Of a stretch of 22,592 nucleotides of DNA, positions 1 through 8,400 are shown piece after piece. Source of the DNA: a virus; the IMG/VR virus record IMGVR_UViG_3300020411_002953, positions 1 to 22,592 of that record. One strand, given 5' to 3'. Position numbers and translations under genes: made by a program. Each line of letters begins with the position of its first letter. Within the stretch, counting starts at the first letter, position 1. The notes beneath the pieces were generated by a model. The model saw only the letters and a list, made by a program, of their open reading frames with translations. It was not told the DNA's origin and did no database searches.

Positions 1-471
1 AGGTTTACCGTTAGGATCAGAAGGAGATGTGCCGTTGTAAATGCACTTGTAAACTTGATAGGACGAGTTAACAACGAAGAAATCTGCGTCGTATAGTTTC
101 GTAGCACCCGAAGATGCGGTTTTAGTCGAGGAGTAATCATGACGATACATATCATAAACGTAACCCAAACCACCAGTGGTTTGTTCTGGGGGAGTCCAGT
201 CAACACGTCTGATAACTTGAATTACATCATTCGCTAGAACACGTTTGAGTGATATCAAATCATCATAGACATCAGAAAATTCCTGAAATGAATCTACAGG
301 AGTAGGTGGATTATTTTCATTATCCCACGTTTGTGGTCTTCCTATGAAGACGTATAGACGATCTCTACTGGCACCAGCAGCAGCATCAGACTGAATCGGA
401 TCTGGTCCTTCTAAAGCCTTAATGAACTTATTGGCAGTAAAAATTCTAAATTGGTCAGTAAGTAGTGCCAT
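1..471 (-). CDS. 8: Baseplate wedge subunit gp8 homologue (N-terminal part, runs off the left edge)
   Basis: The frame opens with ATG at 471-469 and stays open for 157 codons to the window edge, so the C-terminal half is missing. From my knowledge of T4 gp8 (about 334 residues), the segments line up in the same order: a start region rich in Phe/Lys (TDQFRIFTANKFIKAL); then LYVFIGRPQTWDNEN, matching T4's FITFGR...W..NEN; a Pro-Thr-x-Asp-Ser segment (PPTPVDSF); an RRVDW motif where T4 has RRDW; and YQVYKCIYNG where T4 has VYRCL. gp8 is a structural subunit of the T4 baseplate wedge, which assembles in the host cytoplasm. An AGAAGG ribosome binding site (485-490) lies 13 bases upstream and a late-promoter-like box (494-501) lies just before it. 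It is the last gene in a head-to-tail run of virion genes. The family call is strong; the degree of identity was not computed. Confidence 0.87.
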   Translation of the reverse strand, partial: MALLTDQFRIFTANKFIKALEGPDPIQSDAAAGASRDRLYVFIGRPQTWDNENNPPTPVDSFQEFSDVYDDLISLKRVLANDVIQVIRRVDWTPPEQTTGGLGYVYDMYRHDYSSTKTASSGATKLYDADFFVVNSSYQVYKCIYNGTSPSDPNGKP

Positions 472-493
472 TTAGCTGCGTTTACCTTCTTTT

Positions 494-501
494 TATTTAT
501 G
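494..501 (-). promoter_or_regulatory. Possible T4-type late promoter box upstream of gene 8
   Basis: On the minus strand the octamer is CATAAATA, one mismatch from the T4 late consensus TATAAATA and matching the looser NATAAATA. It sits in the 35-base gap between the upstream stop and the gp8 ATG, 22 bases before the start codon, with an AGAAGG ribosome binding site between. The placement is sensible for a short-leader late transcript. The region is AT-rich, so a chance match is possible. Confidence 0.4.
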
Positions 502-506
502 AGAGT

Positions 507-2372
507 TTACTCTGGTTCGTTTCTCAACTGGGAATCATAGTTGATCTCCCAAGGTTTTATAGATGCACCAGATGTTCCACCAACAACATTTTCAGTTGTG
601 AGGAATTTATAATTTGCTCCATTATTCGTAGGAGTTTTCACATCTAAATATGAAAATTCTCCAGAAGCAGAAGCAGGAGTCCAAGCAGTCACAACTGCAG
701 TAACCCCTGAAGTAGAACCAGAAATAGTTTCATTAACTTGAAACGGTGTTGTAACTGGCCAAGTTTTACTTGATATCCGATATGTTGCAAGATGAACTTC
801 ACCATCACCTAGTTGACCAGCAGACTGAACTGTGGCAACTAACTGTGATTGACTTCCATCGTAGATAGAATCACCAATTGCTAATAGTGTTGTATTCTGT
901 CCACCAACTGTTTCTTCGATACCATATAATGAAGATGCAATACCACCGTCTAGACTGGTTTCATATTCAAAATCTGTACCAGTATTTACCAGGTCAGGAA
1001 TACCATCACCAGCACCAGACAGTTCGTCATCATCTTCAAACTTCTTATTCGGAAATACTGTTAAAGGATCAGTAAAAAGTACGATCTCATCACCAATAGA
1101 ATCAAGTAATACATGTGGTTCAACACCAGTAGAAGTAGATGATGCAACACCAGCAACGAATGCAACGATTGATGCTTCTGTCTGAGAACGACCAGCATCA
1201 ATAAATGCAAGTTCATCTACTTGGAATACTAGATACAGATCTCTAGTTTCAGGTCTCCAGTCATATACAATAGCAATTTTATTATCACTATTTTCTTGTA
1301 CACGACGAACCCTGTCATTAATAGTAAATGAATACCCAGTTATTCCAGTATTAGGATCATCTTGTAATGAGTCTAATGTTACCTTTTGATCATACTTAAA
1401 ATTAATACCTCTACTAACTCCCTTAAATTGGGTAGCAGTTTTAGAAGTATACCGAAAAAGTTCTTTTCCTATTAACGCTTTTCCAGAACCAGGAAATGCA
1501 TTGGTAGTCTCAACGTTAATAGTTACATCAGAAACAGCAACATCTTTAGTAAGACCAGTAACGTTATATACTACTGAATTTAAAGATTGACGATTTCGTG
1601 TTGTTCTGATTAAATTTGTATTTCTGGTAAAGATTATATCAGGTGCCTTTAATGGATCAGGACTATATCCACCACCAGGATTAGTGATAGTAATATTACT
1701 AATCTTACCAAGATTAATCTCTGCTTCAGCAGTAGCACCACTACCACCTCCACCAATGATTTGAATGATAGGTGGAGTTTCAAAGAACTCACCTTCATTA
1801 CTAATTGTTATATTTTCTAACTTACCAAACTCATTAACCTCAGCAATACCAGTGGCACCTTCTCCTCCACCACCACTAATAACTAAAGTTACATCATCCC
1901 TACTATAATTTCTACCTTGATTTTCTAATGATAGACCAGTAACAAATCCAGTAACAGGTACCAATTCTGCACCTGATCCACCACCACCTTCAAGTCTTGC
2001 TGTAGTACCACCAAAATAATTATCACCATTGGTACGCATCTGGATCAGATCAATGCTACCATCTTCTTTTAAAAATAGATCTGCATCAGCACCAGAGGCA
2101 CCTGCATCAGTACTTTCAACTACCAATCTTAATGGATCATATCCTTCACCTGGATCAATAATTTCTACAGACTGAATTTCTCCAGCAGTATTAATTACAG
2201 GACGTAATACTGCATCACGAACAGGAGTACCACAATTTGCAATAACTAATTTTGGTGGATCGGAAGCAGTGTATCCAGTTCCACCAGACACCACAAAAAC
2301 GTCCTTAACACCGAACGTGCTGTTAAAAACTGGTGAAATTGCTGCACCTGATCCTGGAACTGTTCTTGCCAT
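507..2372 (-). CDS. Gly-rich repeat virion structural protein (621 residues)
   Basis: The gene starts at ATG 2372-2370 and ends at TAA 509-507. The start is one base after the upstream TAA (TAA-T-ATG) with no clear Shine-Dalgarno, so translation is probably coupled to the upstream gene. No enzyme motif, signal peptide or membrane segment is visible. Residues from about 20 to 250 hold at least five copies of a roughly 40-residue beta-type repeat, with a Gly-Tyr turn (GGTGYT, DPGEGYD, NPGGGYS) followed by a short strand and a GGGGSGA linker. The remainder is beta-rich with GSTSGVTAVV and GGTSGAS motifs that recur in the giant protein of this window. The same repeats, the position next to gene 8 and the Thr/Ser/Gly/Asn-rich composition point to a tail or baseplate structural protein. 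I do not recognise a characterised homologue, and its exact location in the virion is unknown. Confidence 0.85.
   Translation of the reverse strand: MARTVPGSGAAISPVFNSTFGVKDVFVVSGGTGYTASDPPKLVIANCGTPVRDAVLRPVINTAGEIQSVEIIDPGEGYDPLRLVVESTDAGASGADADLFLKEDGSIDLIQMRTNGDNYFGGTTARLEGGGGSGAELVPVTGFVTGLSLENQGRNYSRDDVTLVISGGGGEGATGIAEVNEFGKLENITISNEGEFFETPPIIQIIGGGGSGATAEAEINLGKISNITITNPGGGYSPDPLKAPDIIFTRNTNLIRTTRNRQSLNSVVYNVTGLTKDVAVSDVTINVETTNAFPGSGKALIGKELFRYTSKTATQFKGVSRGINFKYDQKVTLDSLQDDPNTGITGYSFTINDRVRRVQENSDNKIAIVYDWRPETRDLYLVFQVDELAFIDAGRSQTEASIVAFVAGVASSTSTGVEPHVLLDSIGDEIVLFTDPLTVFPNKKFEDDDELSGAGDGIPDLVNTGTDFEYETSLDGGIASSLYGIEETVGGQNTTLLAIGDSIYDGSQSQLVATVQSAGQLGDGEVHLATYRISSKTWPVTTPFQVNETISGSTSGVTAVVTAWTPASASGEFSYLDVKTPTNNGANYKFLTTENVVGGTSGASIKPWEINYDSQLRNEPE
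1627..2310 (-). repeat. Gly-Tyr / GGGGSGA beta repeats
   Basis: Within the 621-residue protein, about five degenerate units share the pattern: Ile-rich strand, Asn/Asp-Pro-Gly-x-Gly-Tyr turn, proline, second strand, then Gly-Gly-Gly-Gly-Ser-Gly-Ala. GGGG tracts are encoded near 1745, 1870 and 1980. The same unit occurs in the N-terminal region (21380-21990) and C-terminal region (around 6055-6130) of the giant protein, so it is a module shared between genes. Confidence 0.65.
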
Positions 2373-2373
2373 A

Positions 2374-3870
2374 TTAGACTATTACGAGGTTTCCTACCAT
2401 TGCACCATGAATTGTACACTGATAAACATAAGTTGTACCAGCAGCAACGGTCATGGGAACCGTGTATACTATAACTCCAGAAGTTGAACCAGAGACACCA
2501 TCAGTAAGAGCAGCACCACCTGAACCCACACGTAATTCGAATGGGTGATTGGTACCTGGACCACTGTTATTAAATCTATATGTAAATCCTCTATACAAGT
2601 ATAGTGTTGGATTATCTGTACTACTATTCACTCCTGGACCTGTCAATCTATATGAACCAGCAGCATTATTAGTAGTCACATATGACAATACTGGAGATGC
2701 AAATGCATTCAAAGTATTTGCTGCAGTAGCAACAATACTCTGACCTTCTGTTACATTAGGTAATGCTGAAGCAGTATTGTTTATAGTAAGAGTGGAACCA
2801 GATATAGAAGTAGATATGTTGGTCCCACCAGTAACAGTAAGAGTAGAATCAGAAGCAGCAGCAGTATAACTACCCGTATCCGCAGTTGCCGTTTGGAGGA
2901 CGTTTTGTACGATATTCGGGGCATCATTTGTTATTGTAAGGTTATCACCTGATACAGCAGTGCTGATTGAAGTACCACCAATAAAATTAATAGTAGAAGT
3001 TGCACTTGCTGCAGTCTTATTACCCGCATCTGAACCAATCGTAGAAAAAAGGTTTTGATCTGGATCACCAAGTGTCCCTGTCATTGCTATTGTGACAGTA
3101 TCACCTGTGATAGATGTAGAGATATTGGTTCCACCAGCAAAGATTAATGTATCTGTTGCAGCACTTGCAGTAGTTGTACCAGTATCGGCATTAATTGTTT
3201 CAAAGAGGTTTTGAGTTGATCCTCCACCACCTCCAGCAGTTGTCTCATCATTAGCTGGTTCCCATTTAGTGTTAGATGCGTTCCATTTTAGAACTTGTCC
3301 ATCTGAGGGACCACCACTTACAGTTGTATCAACATCACTCAATAAACTAATACTGCTGTTCTCAGAGATGAGAGGAATCCAAGCAGCGTTGTGAGAAAAA
3401 TATCCTTTACCTGTGTCATGTGCATGAGCAAACATACCATGATAAGTTGATGCACTTGGAAGACTTGCCTCATCAGTATATGGAGCATTCCATTTAAAAA
3501 ATCCATCAGCACCATCACAAACAGCATATGCTTGACCACTACCACCTGCCCAGAATTTAATATCACCCGTACTATCTGGTTTTATAACTACATCACCAGC
3601 AGAACTAGAAACAATATAATTGCCACCAACATCCAAATCAGATGTCAAAGTATCATAGTTTGCACCTTCGAATTGTGTATTAGATGCATTCCACTTTAAA
3701 ACTTGATTATCTAATATACCAGAACCAATATCAACTTGTACATTAGTTCCATCCCCAAGTGCTTGATATATTTCTGTGAAGTTGGAATTGAGTTTGACTG
3801 CACCATCACGAAGGGTATCACCTGTACCGTCGTTAGCAGAAGAACCAATACCAATAGACTGTTTTGCCAT
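2374..3870 (-). CDS. Fibre-like virion protein with C-terminal cupredoxin-like domain (498 residues)
   Basis: The gene starts at ATG 3870-3868, preceded by an AAAGGA ribosome binding site (3881-3886, 10-base spacing), and ends at TAA 2376-2374. The N-terminus carries SANDGTGDTLRDGAVKLNSN, a segment I recognise as recurrent at the start of T4-like cyanophage tail proteins. Two short repeats, VLKWNASNT, lie near residues 58 and 193. Three tandem units of about 50 residues start at Gln220, Gln272 and Gln322 (QNLFETINADTG, QNLFSTIGSDAG, QNVLQTATADTG) and resemble a fibre shaft. Residues from about 404 to 498 look like a cupredoxin: His442 in NHPF, then Cys485, His488 and Met491 in YQCTIHGAMVGNL, the ligand set of a type-1 copper site. 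Copper binding is inferred. Fusion to a shaft suggests a surface-exposed virion tip rather than a soluble electron carrier. Confidence 0.88.
   Translation of the reverse strand: MAKQSIGIGSSANDGTGDTLRDGAVKLNSNFTEIYQALGDGTNVQVDIGSGILDNQVLKWNASNTQFEGANYDTLTSDLDVGGNYIVSSSAGDVVIKPDSTGDIKFWAGGSGQAYAVCDGADGFFKWNAPYTDEASLPSASTYHGMFAHAHDTGKGYFSHNAAWIPLISENSSISLLSDVDTTVSGGPSDGQVLKWNASNTKWEPANDETTAGGGGGSTQNLFETINADTGTTTASAATDTLIFAGGTNISTSITGDTVTIAMTGTLGDPDQNLFSTIGSDAGNKTAASATSTINFIGGTSISTAVSGDNLTITNDAPNIVQNVLQTATADTGSYTAAASDSTLTVTGGTNISTSISGSTLTINNTASALPNVTEGQSIVATAANTLNAFASPVLSYVTTNNAAGSYRLTGPGVNSSTDNPTLYLYRGFTYRFNNSGPGTNHPFELRVGSGGAALTDGVSGSTSGVIVYTVPMTVAAGTTYVYQCTIHGAMVGNLVIV
2377..2660 (-). other. 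Cupredoxin-like domain with complete type-1 copper ligand set
   Basis: This is the C-terminal domain of the 498-residue protein. The translated sequence shows His442 followed by Pro, then the C-terminal strand-loop-strand with Cys485-x2-His488-x2-Met491 and a hydrophobic end (GNLVIV). In cupredoxins, two His, one Cys and one Met hold a single copper ion, with the last three on one loop near the C-terminus, as here. The fold assignment rests on these motifs and the domain length of about 95 residues. Confidence 0.72.
2790..3213 (-). repeat. Three tandem ~50-residue shaft-like repeats
   Basis: Three units in the 498-residue protein begin with Gln-Asn at residues 220, 272 and 322. Each runs QN-(L/V)-x-x-T, then Ala-Asp/Ser-Asp-x-Gly, an Ala/Ser/Thr-rich strand, GGT-(N/S)-IST-(S/A)-(I/V), and a closing TVTIAM/NLTITN/TLTINN strand. 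The regular alternation of beta strands and Gly turns is typical of phage fibre shafts. Confidence 0.7.
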
Positions 3871-3896
3871 TTTTTTCTAGTCCTTTACAATGTTAT

Positions 3897-5477
3897 TTAG
3901 GTTTGGTCGAATCGAGATGTTGTAGCATCAAGAGTCAAATTAGTATTATCAAATGTATTATTGGTTGAACCACCAGTACCAGTAACGGTAAGAGTAGCAA
4001 CATCAGATTCAAGTGGGGAGTTTTGAGCTGGTGTAGCACCAGTTGGACCAGCAACAACACACTTAAACTTATACCCAGTCATGTAAGACAATGCTGTGAA
4101 CTGGTAAGTAGATGAAGTTGCACCATTCAACGTTGAATATGCAAATCCACCATCTGTAGACCTGTACCATTGATATGTCTTAGGTCCATCTTCAGGAATA
4201 ATAGTAACCGAGATGGAGAACGTAGCAAGTTGACCAGAATTGAGAGTAGAGTTCTGAGGCTGAGAAGCAATCTGAATGGTTGCTGGAGGTGCCTGACCAT
4301 CACCACCAGAATCAGGTGGAGCAGGTGCCTGAGCACCATTATTTGCTGGTTGATCTATTACTTCTCTAGTAGTAACACCAATCATATAAGGATAACCAGG
4401 ATCCCCTTGTTCAGTTACACTAAGAAAATAAGCATATGTACCATTAGGATATTCTGGTGTAAAACAAAAACGTCCATTATGATAATCTAAATCTCCTAGA
4501 CCTTCATTATATTCCCAGTCTTGTATAAACGAACCAGCAGCAGGATTTGCTAATGAGTTTCCATAAGCAGGTCTCCCTGCTGCTTCTGTTGCCTTCAATT
4601 GGTATGAAGACCTCATAGTTTTAATAGAAGTCAATACACCAAATGGTTCCGTATATCCATAAGGACCATATACAGGAAATCCATCAAATGAATAACCAAG
4701 AATTTTTGAATGTCCATCTGGATGACGTAATGTGTCACCATTAAACTGACTCAAACCATAGTAATCATTATATGTTGACATGATGGAATTATTATTCCAA
4801 CAAGTAATGAAATGAGTATCATGATAATGATATTGCCCAGTCTGTTCTGGATGACCACCACATGAATCATCACCGAAATCTACAGGTGAAAATTCATAGT
4901 GAGCATTCCAATTAAAACCTGCGGGTGGGTTACCACCTAAACCTGCAGATGGGTTGAAAATAACAACTCCATTTGCTGCTATTCCAACTGCACCTAAAGG
5001 TGTTTCTGTTCTACCATTTCTTTGATCATAGTATGTGTAAGTACCGCTTACATACTGTGATGTATTTGTAACTAACTGTAAATTAGTATCAGTAGATCTC
5101 CAACAATAACCATTCGATGAAGTGAAGGTAGTTCCATTATAGACAAACATTTGATGTCTACCATCACTAAATTTGAATAATAAATTATCTCCAGGTCTTA
5201 TCGCTCCTGTAGTTTCATCACCTAATAATGTATTATCTGCAGGAGATAAGGTGATATTTATAGCAAACCCTTCTTGTGTAAAATTAGCATCATCGAATGT
5301 TCTCTCAACACCAAAAGTACCCCCACGGTAAGTGAAGTCATGATCGAAATCTTGTTCAGTAACCGTATTGGGGTTGTTCAGGTTTGGAAACGTTCCATAT
5401 AAAACAGGATTAGGTAATCCGTTAGATGCAACGTCCAAGATATTTGTACCTGGATTGTAAGTGGCGGTAGCACTCAT
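3897..5477 (-). CDS. YHYH-domain virion protein with C-terminal Ig-like domain (526 residues)
   Basis: The gene starts at ATG 5477-5475, 13 bases after the stop of the giant gene, and ends at TAA 3899-3897. The defining motif YHYH is at residues 216-219 (GQYHYHDTHF), preceded by CGGHPEQ. It is followed by the other hallmarks of the YHYH family: HSKILGYSFDGFPVYGPYGY near residue 257-275, and LDYHNGRFCFTPEYPNGTYA near 331-350. The family is widespread in bacteria and marine viruses; its biochemical role is not settled, though the His/Tyr/Cys-rich core suggests metal or ligand binding. Residues from about 398 to 500 form an Ig-like domain (SQPQNSTLNSGQLATFSISV, YQWYRSTDGG, YKFKCVVAG), followed by a short tail ending RFDQT. 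No clear Shine-Dalgarno is seen; the leader is AT-rich with a late-promoter-like box. No signal peptide is present, consistent with assembly into virions. Confidence 0.9.
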   Translation of the reverse strand: MSATATYNPGTNILDVASNGLPNPVLYGTFPNLNNPNTVTEQDFDHDFTYRGGTFGVERTFDDANFTQEGFAINITLSPADNTLLGDETTGAIRPGDNLLFKFSDGRHQMFVYNGTTFTSSNGYCWRSTDTNLQLVTNTSQYVSGTYTYYDQRNGRTETPLGAVGIAANGVVIFNPSAGLGGNPPAGFNWNAHYEFSPVDFGDDSCGGHPEQTGQYHYHDTHFITCWNNNSIMSTYNDYYGLSQFNGDTLRHPDGHSKILGYSFDGFPVYGPYGYTEPFGVLTSIKTMRSSYQLKATEAAGRPAYGNSLANPAAGSFIQDWEYNEGLGDLDYHNGRFCFTPEYPNGTYAYFLSVTEQGDPGYPYMIGVTTREVIDQPANNGAQAPAPPDSGGDGQAPPATIQIASQPQNSTLNSGQLATFSISVTIIPEDGPKTYQWYRSTDGGFAYSTLNGATSSTYQFTALSYMTGYKFKCVVAGPTGATPAQNSPLESDVATLTVTGTGGSTNNTFDNTNLTLDATTSRFDQT

Positions 5478-5487
5478 TTTTTCTGAT

Positions 5488-5495
5488 TATTTATT
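5488..5495 (-). promoter_or_regulatory. Possible late promoter box upstream of the YHYH gene
   Basis: On the minus strand AATAAATA matches the relaxed late motif NATAAATA and overlaps the TAA stop of the giant gene. The distance to the YHYH ATG is only 10 bases, so a transcript from here would have almost no leader. The match also falls partly on a stop codon in AT-rich DNA. Support is weak. Confidence 0.25.
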
Positions 5496-8400
5496 GTTGA
5501 AAGATTTGGTCAGGAGTGAAGTTAGTGACGACTGTGTTACCAGTTTGTACAGATAGAACTGCAGAGTTGGAGTACACAGGAGTTGCACCAGCGTAAGTGA
5601 TTGCAACACGGAATTCATCTGAGTCATCAGCCTGTATAGTTGGATTACTGTCATATGTTGCTGATGTAGCACCAGTAATGTTAGACCATGCAGTTTCACC
5701 ATACTGCTTGACTTGCCACTGATAGTTGAGTCCAACTGTTGTCTCAGCAGGATCACCATCTGCAGCACTGAAGTGTGCTACAACAGTGAAGCTAGCAGTC
5801 TGACCTTGGTTAACTGTTACGTTGGAAGGATTACGTGTGATAGCAATCAAACCAGCTTCAATAATGATTGGTTCACCAGTCTGAGCATTGATTCCTTCAC
5901 CTGCATAAACATCAAATCCACCGTTAACTGGAGGTCCATCTGGAGATACAAATGTATCTTCAACGGTATTCTCTACAGCAACGATTGGTTGTGCGTATCC
6001 AATACCTGCAGATCCAATGTCAATTCTAGCAACACCCATTTGTGCACGTACACGACCATCAAATCCAGTAGATGAAATAACACTAACTGAAGGACGTGAG
6101 GTGTAACCGTTACCTGGGTTGGTAATAATTGTTTGATCAATGGTACCAGAGCGAACACTTGCTAATGCTTCTGCGTTACGTCCTTTAACTGTGCCAGTGT
6201 ATTCGAATGTTACAAGAGAGTTGGAAGACTCAATTAGAGCAACCTCACGTGGAACAATCTCATCTTCACCCTCGATGAAGAGTTGGTCACCTGCCTCAAT
6301 TGGAGGTACGACTGTAGCAGCAATAACGTCTGCATCAGAACCAATGTATGAGAATCCAACAAATGTTGTACCCGCACGTGGGACTTCAGCAAAGATGATT
6401 CTAGAACCAACCAGTTCGTAACCTACGCCTGGTTCCTGAATAACACCATTCAGTGAAACCATGATATTATTTTCTGGTTTAATCACGTTAGACTGAACAC
6501 CTTCGGTTAGTGTTAGTGAGTAGAATCCACCACTCTGCTTAAGGTTGAATGAAGATCTCAATGAGTCAAACTCGAAGGAGATATCATCTAACTGACGTAA
6601 TTTACCAATGTAGTATCCGATGAAATCAGATCCAACTTCAGGTGGTTCAGCAAATGTGATAATGTCTGAAGATGCAGTGTAAGCACCAGTAGCACCAGGT
6701 GGTTGTAGAATTCCATTAACGAAGATCAACATGTGACCAGCAGGATCAGGTAGATATTGCTGACCATTGGAGATTGTAAGATTGAACTGTGTCTGCGTAC
6801 CGTCAAATCCACGGAAGTAACGATCAACACGTCCAAGTAAATTCTTAGCAGTTGTAACACCAGCGATCCATCCATTATCGGACTTAACTGTTATGTTATC
6901 TACGAAATCACCTTGTACATCTTCTAACCAGCAACGAGCAGTAATACCAGATTGTTCGATAGCAATGATCTTACCGTATGATGAATAACCTGTCTCAGTG
7001 TAATTTGATGCTGTTGCATAGATTAATGGGAAGTTCTGTAAGTTATCAAACTTACCAATGTTGTATCCACCTGTTGCAGCTAGAGATCCATCAGGATCAG
7101 TTGTTGGTTCTGTTGCATCACCTGTCCAGTAATTTTGTAATCCAGCAATATAGAGATCGTTAACGTTATCGTCAGGTCTGTAATCATACTTGGTTACATA
7201 TCCCCACCAGCCAGGGTTGAGAGGTGTGGTTCCCTGAAGTAGATAAACTTTATCACCAGCAACAAATGTACCAGAATATTCACTATCCACAATTACCTGA
7301 GATAGAGTTAATTTTCTAACCTTCTCACCATGTACGTAGGTGTTAATTGTAATTGGAGATCCACCGTCTGTAATACCTACAAAGTCGAGAATTTTTTCTG
7401 TCTTAGATCCGTAGATAATATCACCAGACTGGAATGCACCAGTAATAGTTTCAACGTCTATCGTTACACGACCACCGCTATTATCTGTAAGAACACCTGA
7501 CTTATTATCATATGCACTTGCATATGCTTCTGTAGCAGTTGTATCTTTAAACAACCAATCACCTTCTAAGAATTCACCTATCTTCTCATTGATTAATAGA
7601 CGATCTTCTATGACTGAAGTTACAACAGCAGTTGCACCAGAGTCAACACCTTCAATAGTTTGACCAGCAGAGATGGTTCCTTGAACAAGTTCAAGTTTAA
7701 TCCAACCTAAGTTATTCTCATCTCTAAGAACTCTCTGCATTACATAACCATTATTAGCAGTTGCACCTTGTACCTGAACTTGCTCACCGTTTGTAAATGC
7801 GATGGAAGACATGGTATTTAAACCATAGTACTTGAAGGTCTTAACAACATTCGCTCTATTAATGAAACTGGTTGAGATCTCAGCAGATGCACCAGTTGTT
7901 GTACCAACTAAAACATCAGCAATATTAAATCCAGCAGTAATTGGTTGATCAATATCACGTACACCGTAAGTGTTAGCAACACGATCAATTCCAGAACGAC
8001 GAACTGTAAAGAATTGCTGGTTACCAGCATTAGTTGTGTCTAATGCAAATGGACGGTACCTTGCATCATGATTAGGCATACGAGCAATCTCAAACCAATC
8101 TGGTTGTGCATTAAGAACGTAGTAGTAATCTTGATCATTAGCACCATCTAATGAATTAGCAGATGCAAGAACATACTTAACAACATCACCACGACGGAAG
8201 AAGTTAGTTCTATTAATACGAGCACGATTTTCTTCTCTTTCATATCCAACTTCAATTGTTGGAGTTAGATTTACTAGAGCAGGATCAGTATTGTAATCAA
8301 TACCTTCATCATACTTGTTAGAGTAATTAATTACATCAGTAGCAGCATTAAATATTACTTTATTATCTGTTGGGAATGTTGCTCTTTCTATAGCAAATTC

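Noticed and set aside
472-506. Rho-independent terminator in the gap before gene 8
   Set aside because: The gap is AT-rich but has no stable inverted repeat; the T-runs on the plus strand belong to the promoter-like and ribosome binding region of gene 8.
2374-3870. Auxiliary plastocyanin-type electron carrier gene
   Set aside because: The cupredoxin-like part is only the last fifth of a protein with a phage-type N-terminus and shaft repeats, and there is no signal peptide. A virion protein fits better than a photosynthetic electron carrier.
4170-4490. Plus-strand open frame of 106 codons
   Set aside because: It is antisense to the Ig-like and YHYH regions of the 526-residue protein, with no start signal and an Arg/Ile-rich product of no known type.
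5713-6075. Plus-strand open frame of 120 codons
   Set aside because: It lies opposite the giant gene, has a random composition rich in Ser, Cys, Asn and Thr, no ribosome binding site, and no recognisable motif. It is the antisense shadow of Gly/Thr/Ala-rich coding.
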